Under the pieces are notes generated by a model that saw only the letters and a program-made list of their open reading frames with translations, searched no databases and was not told the origin of the DNA. The position numbers and the translations under genes were made by a program. Below, one piece after another: positions 35,211-45,938 of a DNA stretch of 64,000 bases (positions are counted from its first letter, which is position 1; each line of letters starts with the position of its first letter). The DNA comes from Paraphoma chrysanthemicola. Lineage: Eukaryota; Ascomycota; Dothideomycetes; Pleosporales; Phaeosphaeriaceae. The stretch is from the NCBI GenBank assembly GCA_020744225.1, contig JAGMWG010000004.1, forward strand, positions 186,001 to 250,000, read 5' to 3'.

Positions 35211-35415
35211 CGGTTGGTCAATCATGCTGTCTACATGGTTCAAACCGCAAAGTGCTCCCACTACGAAGGTTGTCATCATTACAGTATGGCAACGCTGATG
35301 AAAGTCGGGGTTTTGCGCACATAAATCTATGGAGCGCACGCTGAGATGGTCAAACGTTACTGTTCATGTGAATTTCTTACAATACGTCTACGGTCTGTTC
35401 GAAGCAGTTCTTTGA

Positions 35416-36541
35416 CTAGATCTTGCTTCCTCCTTCTTGTGGCACCTTGACCACAACCTTACCCCAGCTATCTCTCCCTCCAAGCGCCTTCAACGCAGCA
35501 GGTACGCTTTCAAGACCGACAAACTCTTTATCCGTGAAAGCAGTACCTCTATACTTGCCCTGCTTGACCAGATCAAAAATGCCGTCCCAAACCTTGTCTT
35601 GCATCTCAGGCTCGTTGATTGCGTATGCGCCCCAATGCAGTCCCACAACCGAAACGTTCTTCAACAAGATGCGATTCGTCGCCATCTTTTCAATATCGCC
35701 CGCGGCGAAGCCAATGACAAGAAGTCGACCATTCCAGGCAGTACATTTCATTGACTGCGCGATGAGACCGACCGGATCGTAAACAATGTCAACACCACGG
35801 CCCTTTGGCGTGAGCTTCTTGACTTGCTCGGGCCAATCCGACTGGCGGTAGTCGATAGCATAGTCTGCGCCGAACGCGCGTGCGACATCCTGCTTGTGCT
35901 GTGTCCCGGCAGTCGCAATGACTGTAGCACCATAAGCCTTTGCAATTTGAACGGCTGCGAGACCAACGCCGCCGGCTGCTGCGTGGACGAGGACCCAATC
36001 TCCTACGATCACAGGTTTAGTATTGAACTAATCACCTTCTGGTCTGATGAGTAACTTACCCTTCTTGATCCCAGCCCTCACAACCAGACCAGCATAACTC
36101 GTCGGCGCTGTAACAAATACACCCGCCGCATCCGCAAAGCTCCAGCCCTCAGGTACACCCTTCAGCTTCTCCTCGGTGCACGCAATGTGCGTCGCATAGC
36201 CACCTTGGCTAGCACCAAACACTTTATCGCCCTCCTTGTACTTTGGCGTCTTGCCGCCTGCAAGCGATGTGGGTGCTTTTAGGACGACGCCGGAGAACTC
36301 GGAGCCAGCGACCCAGGGAAAGGCGGGCTGATGTTGATATTTGCCGCGGATTTGGAGCAGGTCGAAGAAGTTTGTGGCGGAGGCGTGAATGGCGATGAGG
36401 TATTCGTTTGGTTTGGGCGTTGGTGTGGGGAGGTCGAGGACTTTGAGGTCTTCGGGGCCCTGGAAGTGTCAGTATAGACCATTGCATGGTAAATGGTGGA
36501 CGGTTTACCTTCACGTATTCCTTGATTTCTATGCCCTTCAT
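35416..36541 (-). CDS. Quinone-oxidoreductase-like MDR enzyme
   Basis: Three exons on the minus strand, 36541-36509 (33 nt), 36459-36060 and 36002-35416, give 339 residues. Introns are 49 and 57 nt. It belongs to the zinc-free medium-chain dehydrogenase/reductase group (NADPH:quinone oxidoreductase type). Visible are the GroES-like N-terminal domain (ASATNFFDLLQIRGKYQ, FPWVAGSEFSGVV), the entry to the coenzyme domain (ADAAGVFVTAPTSYAGL), the nucleotide loop HAAAGGVGLAAVQIAK, and the GVDIVYDPVG segment. The zinc ligands of alcohol dehydrogenases are absent. Members reduce quinones or other electrophilic ketones with NADPH in the cytosol; the substrate cannot be told. The 11-codon first exon is supported by a GTAAAC donor and TTCCAG acceptor. 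Confidence 0.85.
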
Positions 36542-37079
36542 TTTGCGGTTGTGTGAAAGGGATTGGCTGTTGTGCGGTAGATTGGAATTGAAGAGATGGA
36601 TGAGAATCAAACTCAACCCAAATCAAAGTAATTGCGTATCGGATGCAAGGTGCAAGTGTTCTGACACGCCATGATAGCGTTTCGGCGACATTTGAGCTCA
36701 GAGACTCTCCGGCCCATAGTTGCCTCGGCCCTCAGCATGTCCCCACAACCTCCGCACCACTCGCACGGTATTACTCTACGGGGTCAGAAATGGCTTGGCA
36801 ATAGCTAGTTAGTCAGCGGCTCCAGCGGCCACGCGCTAATGACGCAGGACACTGGACAGGGAACTGGCGAAGGTCCCGCGCCTTCTGCCGCCTTCTACGG
36901 TACCGGTGGTGTGCCTCATCTCCAGTCAACAACCTACCGCACGTCAATACTCTCGCAAACTCACCCTATTATTTGTCTACGAACTTACAGTAATACACTT
37001 AAGTTTGCTTTGTCTCCCCCGCCAGAGCTCGAAGCAACACGATCGCTGCAGGTATACGGCACAGCGTGCTATCCACATC
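36542..37079. promoter_or_regulatory. Divergent MDR/ubiquilin promoter region
   Basis: The 538 nt separating the starts of the MDR enzyme (-) and Dsk2 (+). No gene is seen; the frame at 36839-37111 overlaps the Dsk2 start in another register. Confidence 0.5.
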
Positions 37080-38601
37080 ATGGCCGACGACAACGCCACG
37101 TCCGCCGATGACTCCCAGGTCACTATCAACGTGAAGGTTGGAAACGACAACAAGCATGTCATCACACTACCCACCGCCACCACAGTAGCCGATCTCAAGG
37201 CGAAGCTATCGGCCTCAGAATACGCAGACGTCCCCGCCGAGCGGCAGCGCCTGATATACTCTGGCCGCGTGCTGAAGGACCACGACACATTAGGAGGAGT
37301 CAAGATTAAGGATGGACACACCATACATCTGGTCAAGAGCGCAGCGAGCAACGCAAAGCAGAATCCTGCAAACCAGGGCTCGTCAAGTACAGCAAGTGGC
37401 AGTAGTGCGCCAGCCCCGCAGGTACCAACCAACATCGCCGCTGGCACAGGAAACAACCCACTAGCTGGGCTCACTGGTGCGCGCTACGCTGGCTTTCATG
37501 GGCTGCCGGGTATGGATACGTTCGGACCAGACGGAGGAGTGAGTTGCTCCAATACAGCTGTAAAGCGCCGTGCTAACAGTGGTAGATGGGTCCCCCACCA
37601 TCACAGGAGTCTGTGCTAGAGATGATGGACAACCCCATGTTTCTGTCACAAATGAACGAGGCCATGAACAATCCTGCGGTGGTCGACATGATGATGCAAA
37701 ACCCCATGGTATGTTGTTATCCTCTTTCGCTGCTGACATCACTGACATGTGACAGATTCGCGACAATCCAATGCTGCAAGAGATACTTCGGAACCCCGAG
37801 ACGCGCCGCATGATGTTCAGCCCAGAGATGATGCGCATGCAATTACAAATGCAGCGAGCTATGAACCGGAACGGTGGCGGCGGAGGAGGCTCAAGCTTCC
37901 CAGCTCCTGGTGCTACGGACAACACACCGGCGCCCAGCGCAACCGCGACCGGTGGAGGCACAACCGCAACACCAAATCAACCCGATACCACTGGCGCAAC
38001 GGATCCCTTCGCAGCATTCGGCGGAGGCGCCGCCGGTGGCGCACAGCCAAACCCCTTCGCCAGCCTCTTTGCCCCGGGCGCAAGCCCATTCGCTCCTCAG
38101 AATACCAACGCTGGCACAGGCGCAGCACAGGGTCAACAAGACGGCGGAGCGAATGCGGCGAATCCCTTCGGAAATCTCTTCGGTACACAAGGAGGCCAAC
38201 AAGCAAATCCCATCGCAGAAGCTGCTCGTAACATGATGCAAAATCCAGATGCGATGCGGCAAATGATGCAGATGATGGGCGGAGCTGGAGGCGCAGGCGC
38301 AGGCGCAAACCCATTTGGCGGATTTGGTCAGCCGCCAGCAACAGGCAACACAGGCGGTACGCCAGGAACAGGATCTCCTCCGCCAAACCCCTTTGCTGCG
38401 CTGCTTGGGCAAGGAGGATTTGGCGGTTACGGTACCCCACCACCAGCAGACAACCGACCACCAGAAGAAGTCTACCAGTCACAACTTGCGCAACTGAACG
38501 AAATGGGCTTCTACGAATTCGAGAGGAACGTCGCGGCGCTGCGAAGAAGTGGTGGTAATGTACAGGGTGCTATTGAATATCTGCTCAACGGCGGAGCGTA
38601 G
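37080..38601 (+). CDS. dsk2: Ubiquilin Dsk2, proteasome shuttle
   Basis: Three exons, 37080-37538, 37586-37708 and 37756-38601, all in phase 0, give 475 residues; both introns are 47 nt. An N-terminal ubiquitin-like domain (about 14-88, with VTINVKVGNDNKHVITLP and LIYSGRVLKD) is followed by STI1-type methionine-rich repeats (MMDNPMFLSQMNEAM, MLQEILRNPETRRMM, NMMQNPDAMRQMMQMM), a Gly/Ala/Asn/Pro-rich linker, and a C-terminal UBA domain (LAQLNEMGFYEFERNVAALR). The protein carries polyubiquitinated clients to the proteasome and chaperones membrane proteins. The length is near the family norm. The low-complexity linker (FAAFGGGAAGG and similar) is long. It is convergent with the Kelch-BTB gene. 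Confidence 0.92.
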
Positions 38602-39293
38602 TGTGACTACACCCGCGAGCACCCACGCACCAGAGTACACAAACTGGACCTTGTCATCATCGACTCCACCGAACCTCCCGAGACACCCGCTAACTATACC
38701 CCTCATGACCTTGTCCAGGACGACAACGACGACGATGACGGATACTATGCCGCACTTGAAGAGTTTACAAACGCGTACGCCAGCGATGACGATTGGTACT
38801 TTTCAGACGAGGAGTGCAGCCCGGATGGTGGGAGAGAATCGTGAGACATTCTTTCTCCTCGTAGATATACTGTCATTGCGGGCATAACATTCCCGGTGGC
38901 TCTGGCAGTTTTTTCTCTCAAGTGAAGAATAAAACGAAACTTTTCATGATCAACCGTGTTTTGCTCGTGCCTTGAAATTATGTTAAGTACTTGGTTACTT
39001 TCCTACGTGTGTTAACAATCCACAACCCAAGTCACGCATTTACATGACAATACATAGTAGAGAAACGCACAACAGAGATGGTGATTTATCGTAACTGACT
39101 AGTCATTGATCTAACGGTATCACGCTATCATGTCATTATATGAAAATCAGGCAAAAAGAAACACCATCCCATTTCCATCCCATGCGCCCACGCAATGCCC
39201 CCCATGTCAGATTCCGTGTCGCTATGCCATTCAAGTTCACCCAGCGCCACGCCAATATGCTAAAACACGTGTGACGAAAAGGAAAGGGGTCGT
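38602..39293. other. Convergent intergenic region
   Basis: The 692 nt between the stops of Dsk2 (+) and the Kelch-BTB gene (-). The distal part is AT-rich and non-coding. An open frame at 38549-38887 overlaps the Dsk2 end and is not convincing. Confidence 0.55.
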
Positions 39294-41528
39294 TTAATTC
39301 ACATCCATGCCATCGTCCTCGACCTCCTCGTCGCCATCTTCTTCGCCGGCCGTAAGGACGCCAGCACTACCTAGGCTGCGCTTGCGGGTACTTCCACTGC
39401 CGAACGGACGGCCTGCGATTTGGCCGAGAAGTTCGAGGTCGTCGCCGCCGATGACGCGGGAGTCGGGAGTGGCTTCGCAGCAGAGCTCGATGAGGCTTGC
39501 CGGGTTGAGGTTGCGGAAGCCGGTGGTGCGGACCAGTCGACCCCAGTTTTGTAGGCAGAAGGCTGCGGCACGTTGTTTGAGCCAGTCTTCGCCGGCGGTT
39601 GCGGCGCGCTCCCATATGACTGCGGCGTGTTCAATGTCGAGTTCGCGGCCTAGGCGGTTGACGCAGAGAAGACGAAGACGCGGCATGTCGTAGATGTTGG
39701 ACATGACGAGCATGCCGGCGACATCGCTTAGACTGGGTCCGTTTTGTGGATTAGGAGCAATGCTGTCTGTGTAAAGATAAAAGAGAAAAGCGCGAACAGC
39801 AGAGTATGGTTCAGGAATGTGCATCTTCTTTGAATGGAATTCGGACATTTGCGCGCTCCATAGGCGCGCGAAATGGGGCCAGCGTGCATGCAAAATCAGC
39901 TTGTGCACGTGAATGGGTCGAGAGACAGAGCCAACAGCCGTCGATACCGTCGAGGGTCCAGGCTCTACTGTCGACGAAACATCGACATAGTCGTCTTCAT
40001 CCGGGTCGGCGGTGATGATAAAATCTGCTCCGCTCCCACTCTCCGGGGGCTGATCAAATGTCAAAGAGAGGTCAGCACCGATTCCGGTCAGGTGAGAAGA
40101 AACATTGGCGTCGGACGACGGCATCATCTTTGAGCGCGAGTCCGAGGCGAGCTCATTACCCAAGATACCGTATTTGCGCAGATCGATAGCGAGAACATCG
40201 CTGAGGTACTCGCCATTGTGGTTTGCGTCCGCCGCTGTCTCGATTGGGCTCCCCAGTAACCATGCGTGCGTTCCTTCGGGATTGGTCGTGCAATAGTGCC
40301 ACCGGTAGTTCGGGCTGTACAGGTCTTTGCCGTCAGCCAGCTTCTGCCAACGAAGAGTGTCCAGCTCTAAACTTGACAAGCTAGTTTCCGAGGTCATTTC
40401 AGCAGGGGTGACGAAGTCTAGCATGCATCCAGAAGAGAAGATGTGGAAATGGGTGCCCGCAGCCTGCGATGGTAGGTTCGGACTTGAATGGAACTTGAGT
40501 GACGAGATGGATCCTGGCGCGACATAAGGAGACCGGCTAGAAGTCATGCCATGATAGGACTGCACGCTCGAGTTGGCAGTATAGCCTGTGCTTCCTGTCG
40601 CGATTTGACCTGAAGCAGGAACCTGGAAACGGTGTCTCGATGACAGTAATTGCCGATCGCCAGTGCCAAACTTCATGGCATGCTCGAACTCTGGGCTGCC
40701 GCGGAGATCGAGCCACCAGATCTCATTGTTCTTCTCCATCTCGTCGTTGATGCCACCAAAGATCCAGATGCGCCCGTTCCAGATCCAGCTAGCATGGTCG
40801 TACCGCGGAACGAACCTCCATGTGCGAGACCACGTCCAAGTCTTGAGATCGAGGTAGCAGATGTCGTCTAGGACACTGTCATGGCCTGTCTGTCCTCCAC
40901 TGATGTACAGTTTGTCGTCGTGTATCACCGCTGAGTGGCGAGCTCGACCACGCGGAATGGGTCCATGCAGCTCCGGTTGTGTCCAGTGCGCCGTCTTGAG
41001 ATCGAAGACGATGACATCGGCGAGGTGTTGGCGGTGTTCATTCTCTCCGCCAAAGACCAGCAGCTTGGTGCCTTGCCAGAGACATGCCGTGTGGCCTGAA
41101 AGATGTCAGTTGAAGTACATACTGAGGCAATGTGCTCACATACCCATTCGTACGCCTGGTATATCCCCATAGTTGTCCACGAGGTTCCATTGCCGGGTTG
41201 TGAGGTTTAGTCGAAGTACATGGTTGTACACTTCGTCGGTGTACTGGTCGAAGCCTCCGAAGGCGTATATTTGGTCATCGCCGACGTAGGTGACAGAGGC
41301 ATTGACAAGGCAGGCGGGCTTGGCGCCGATGGTGGATATCATCTTCGGCCTGTAGCCCTCGACGGCGGATCTGCGGCTGCGCACCGGGCTCGCGGACATG
41401 AGGAAAGTGTTGTTGCTCGAGCGATCAGAGGCCGGCGTGTGGGCGAGGGTCGGTGACGGAGTTGCGGTGACGGTGGGGTTGGAGTGGTTTGGGGAGAGGA
41501 GCATGGAGGGAGCGATCGAATGCGCCAT
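39294..41528 (-). CDS. Kelch-repeat and BTB protein
   Basis: Two exons on the minus strand, 41528-41144 and 41095-39294, joined in phase 1 across a 48-nt intron (GTATGT..TTTCAG), give 728 residues. After a Ser/Pro-rich leader there are Kelch repeats forming a propeller: DDQIYAFGGFDQ..VLRLNLTTRQW, LLVFGGENEH..VIVFDLKTAHW, KLYISGGQTGHD..ICYLDLKTWTW, RIWIFGGINDE..IWWLDL. A long polar insert follows, then a BTB domain (PIHVHKLILHARWPHFARLW, with YLYTDSIAPNP) and a BACK-like helical region. Such proteins usually are substrate receptors for Cul3 ligases. The order Kelch then BTB, rather than BTB then Kelch, resembles animal LZTR1, which marks RAS GTPases; that parallel is an inference from architecture. 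It has no signal peptide or membrane span. Confidence 0.85.
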
Positions 41529-42788
41529 TGGCGTGGTAGTGGGTCGTGAGCAGGTGGTGGGTTCTCATCAAAGGCCCAAGCGGGCAGGGTGCGCCTTTGT
41601 GCCAGAGCGTGAGAATGTTTGAAGTTGTCGCTGGCAGGCCAGCGGAAGTGACGGGCGGTGGCAGAAAATGCGTCGGTGAGGCTGCATTCGGACTCGCCGA
41701 CCCAGCCACACTGCCTAAATGCAGGTTTCCTGTCTCTCAAGGCCCTCCTTCGCGATCGTGAAAGACGAATGGCTGGACGAACACTGCACTAGTGACTGCA
41801 TCAGTGAGTGCCATCGTGCAATGAAAGCGTCCCATGGTTCCAGGGTTGAGACTTGGCCGGCCGAACGGGCAGAAAGTGGAGGCGGTGAGGACTTTAGGCA
41901 TGACGACACCCCTGGTGCATCTTGGACAGCTGCAACATCGGCATCCTCCAACGCCATCCACCGAGAGAATGCCCTTCTTGTCTGCCTGGTGGCAAAAAGC
42001 CTTGAGTTCAGGACAGTAGTCTCCACGGCCTATACAGTAGAATGTCAGACCTTTCCCTTTTTTCTGCTCCGCAGTCACGTTGAAGATCCCTCCGTGGGTG
42101 ATACATGCTAATCACTCTAGAGACATCACTACAGGAGAATTTTGGTATGAGGATTTCTGAGTGTTTGTCAATCAGTTCCGCCTGAGGCAGCCCACCAACC
42201 TGCAGACGGAAGTCCACGGGCCGCCCCGTGGGAATGGCTTCCCAGCCTCGCATCGTGTTTTGGCACGAGCGAGTTAAGTGGGATATCATGTAGTATAGCC
42301 TTGCGAAAGTCATTAGAGTTTACTGTTTCGACAAAGGATTACGCTCTCGCCAGCCATGTTGTCTGTCCCATTGATCGTTCAGTCGAAAGTTGCCGTCGCT
42401 CGCTGCGAAGGTAACTAGACTCTCTTGTTCTACATATTCCTCTCTTCAACTTGATCCTGCATGGCCCACTCTAAATGCAGGAGGTAATGCTCGTGCTGGA
42501 CATCCTCATGTTTGCTAGGTATGCAGCTGGGAGTCAACCTTGAGCCGTCTTTGGCCCGGCGAGACTAAGGTGGTTGTTCACCGACAGCGCTTGGCAAGCA
42601 ACCTAGACATCTGATTGGCAACCTGTATGAAGGACCAGGGCGCAGTTCGATAGCCACGCATCGAACATCTCTTTCTAAATGCCGCAATCTTCCTCTATCT
42701 GAATATGGTCTTTGCTTCATGTGTTTCCAGAAACACGATCTCACTTCCTGAGTTCTCTTTAGAGTTGCGAAAATGGGGTGGAATTTTC
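41529..42788. promoter_or_regulatory. Divergent intergenic region, 1.26 kb
   Basis: Lies between the Kelch-BTB start (-) and the LtrA-like gene (+). Open frames at 41719-42111 (+) and 41737-42313 (-) overlap one another and carry no motifs. No gene is supported. Confidence 0.5.
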
Positions 42789-44763
42789 ATGGCCACCAGG
42801 TGAGTATATTCGATGAACTTCATTTGTGTGAACTAAGTGAGAGTAGAGATTTATGTATGTAACCAATTCTGGTTTGGGCAGCCGAATCTCGTCCTGATCT
42901 GCGAATAGTGGCGCTCAAAACATCTCAAAAGGCTACACAAGACAGTACCGATCTATGAATCGTCGTTGACTGGAGCGACCAAGACAATCTTGTTTTCTCA
43001 CAACGCAGCGAAGCCAACTCCGTTGAGCTCTTTTTCGATTTGTTTTTCGTCATCGGCGCGGCCAATCTTGCGACATTTACGGCGTACCACTCGATTTCAG
43101 ATGTGAACTACCTTCTTGCTTATATTGTATTCTTCAGTATCCTATGGGCTACATGGTTTCAAATCACACTGCACGACGTTCGATTTGCACGGGATTCTAT
43201 TTATGAGCGTATCTGCAAGACGATCCAATTAATCACCTTCTTTGGCATAGCTCTTGTGAGTTCGTCTTTTAACTTGACAGATGATAAGACAAACAACCAA
43301 GTAAGTCGACATACAAACTGCTCATCTACAGCTAACAAACGCAAGAATTTCGAAGTTCTTTGCTACATTCTGATCATTAGTAGAGGCCAGCTTGCAGTTC
43401 AGCATATTGTTGTACTGGTAAGGTTTTCACCCATTGTGTCATTCTCTTTACTGAACATGACAGTCATCCCTAAGAAGGGCTAGGTATTCAAAACTCTATC
43501 TGCCGCTTGGATTCATGATCGCAACCTATTGCATCAGTGCTGGAATCTTCGCTGGAATAATCCGCTTCTACCGTCCAGTTGTAAAGGCTGCAACGACTTT
43601 GTACATGGTGTGGTGTGGTGTCCTAATTGCTGAAGCTGTTGTTGTCATCACGATTTCATGCTCCTGGCGTATGCTTAGCTTCAAGAAGACGCACCTAATG
43701 GAGCGCATAAGTCTACTGACTATCATTGTCATTGGTGAAGGCGCAATTGGTGTTTCACGGTCGCTTGGTGCGATCGTGCGCCACGAAGGCTTTGATTTGG
43801 AAGGCTGCTTTTTCATTATGTGCGTGGTCGTAATCCTAGTAAGACCTCTCCCAAGAGCCTTCAAGACATCAGTTGCTTACTTCACACGCTCAGATTCTTA
43901 TTTGGGCCCTCTATTTCGACAACTTCCCTCACGGAAACTACGGAACGATTCGCCAGCAGATCTGGTCTTTGCTTCATTTTCCTTTCCAGCTGGCCATCCT
44001 TGGTGTGGTCGAGGGCTCTCAACAAATTGCAATGGCACGCTATGTCCTCAAACGTGTTTCCAAGAGCAGCGCAAACCTGCACACGATATGCCAGCAAAAC
44101 TTAGACAGTGTGTCTCTACGAGATGCACTTACAGAAATGGTCGACAAGTACAGTTTCAAAGCCATAATCGACACGTACCCATAGTACGACAATGTCATTC
44201 GGCATATCCAAAACGTCGGCAACAGCACCGGTATCTGTTCTCCCCAGAACGCGACTATATACTTCGCCTCAGGAACGTGGCCTGAAGATTTGCAGTACAT
44301 CGACAACGCTATTCGAAACGGTGTTTACTCTGGACTGGGAGTCAAAATGCCAATCAAGAGGCTGGATGTTTTCATTGGCCATATAGACATGGCGAACAAG
44401 AGTTGGAGACTGACGTATATCTACTTCTGGTCCTGCTTCTACGTCCTTATTATCTTGCTGGTGGCTTTCTTGTTCATGATTCGTCGTCACAAAGCCGATC
44501 TCTTTGATTTTGTCTCTGTCATGATTCGCTGCTTGGTCCTAGGGGCTAGTGTAGCCTCTCTGGCCATCACTGCGAACAAGGACAAGCTTTACAGCCTCCT
44601 CAACTCAGTGGCTATTCTCCCATCGGCGGTTGCATTTCTTTTCATCATCATGTGTTGCGACAAGCTCGCCTCTGTCTGGTGCAATTGGCGCCTTCGCGCA
44701 TCCAGTCAACCTTACGCAATCGAGGTCTGGGACGAAAGTCCTCAAGGCCATGTGGCTATCTGA
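42789..44763 (+). CDS. LtrA-family multi-pass membrane protein
   Basis: Proposed exons: 42789-42799, 42976 (or 43009)-43300, 43346-43417, 43464-43838, 43894-44174 and 44226-44763, about 533 residues. The four junctions from 43300 to 43894 are firm: phase 0, GTAAGN donors, AG acceptors. The family signature is clear: SVELFFDLFFVIGAANLATF, then repeated hydrophobic spans, HLMERISLLTIIVIGEG, LIWALYFDNFPHGNYGTIRQQIWSLLHFP (split by residues here as LIWALYFDNF and IWSLLHFPFQ), and a C-terminal IRRHKADLFDFVSVMIR block. LtrA proteins are integral membrane proteins of unknown role, named for low-temperature requirement in Listeria. Two problems: a TAG at 44182-44184 interrupts an otherwise continuous frame, removable by a phase-correct 51-nt intron 44175-44225 (GTACCC..ACAG); and the 5' end is uncertain, with an in-frame TGA at 42956-42958. 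It may be a pseudogene. Confidence 0.65.
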
Positions 44764-45938
44764 AACACTCACGTCGGGCCTGTTGCGTGACACTGAGAGG
44801 ACGGTTTGGATAAAGTCCAAGTCATCATGAGTGTAGTAGGCACAATGTCTGCCCACAGGCCCGTGACCCGGTTTAATTTTACTTCCGATAATGACCAAGA
44901 TCGCATAGCACAAGCACACACCTGATACAGTCATTCTCACGACGCGATCGTCGGCGAGAGCACCAAAAGCTACGAGTAGTGTGTCATGAAGGGGTCATGT
45001 GGGCGATGTAGTGCCGTGTTCTTTGAAAGCATGGAAGAGCATTTTGATGTACAGGAAGAAACGCTTGTTCTTAGGTACATGAGGATATGCCATATGTAAC
45101 GACTGTAACGCCTACGTATCTACAAATCTTAGGGCGAATGGAGCGAACTGCATAAATTAATGGATGGGAATGCATATCGTCGGGAAATGGAGAAGAGAAC
45201 AACTTTACCGAATGTCTGCTCGCACAGCCTGAAACGGTGCCACACGAGGGTTATAATGAGGGATCTGACGCATAGCGCAGCCTCACCTGGGCCGGCCAAA
45301 TAGCTTAATCGACCCGCCACATCTTGACGTGATTGCGTGCTTCTGGCCATCAAACCAACAGAGTCCTGTAAAATGACCACAAAAGGATGTCAGTGATATC
45401 AAGCAAAGACGTACGGTTCGTAGTGCCATGACGCTACACGAGTTGGTGGGTTCTGAAAGGACCCCGCCCAACGATGCGCGCCCTTGGGAAACACCGCAGA
45501 ACTTCTAACTACGACGCCGTTTATGCAGCAATTATGAATTCGAAAATGCCGCTCATGACTATTTCCGGCGTTCATCTCCGCCACCGCACGGCCATTCTCG
45601 CCTGATGTCATGGTGCTCGGTGTTCTGGACAGCCTCGCGTAAGGGTCCGGTCGTTGCTGCGCCAACCCAAGCGTAAACAAACCGTACTTAAGCCTCCTCA
45701 CACCTGCCATTCTGCATACTCGCTACCACACCTTTGCCTCTACTATCCGCAAGTCCTCTGCATCTTCATCTCCGAGCAAGCAAGCAATTACTTTCGAATC
45801 AATACTTCAGAGCATCGATTACAGCATTGTATAATACTAATCTTTACCAACAAGCAGCACAACCAAAAATCATACTGTATGACCATCCGCCATGGTCGCT
45901 TGCATGAACTAACCGAGTACAGTTGAGAGCTAGTAGCC
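44764..45938. other. Intergenic, 1.2 kb
   Basis: Between the LtrA-like gene and Cdc20. It includes the Cdc20 promoter and leader. I see no supported gene; the overlapping minus-strand frames at 45129-45710 lack features. Confidence 0.5.

Noticed and set aside
38315..38497. Repeat array in the Dsk2 linker read as a CRISPR or minisatellite
   Set aside because: It is coding low-complexity Gly/Ala/Asn/Pro sequence without regular repeats and spacers.
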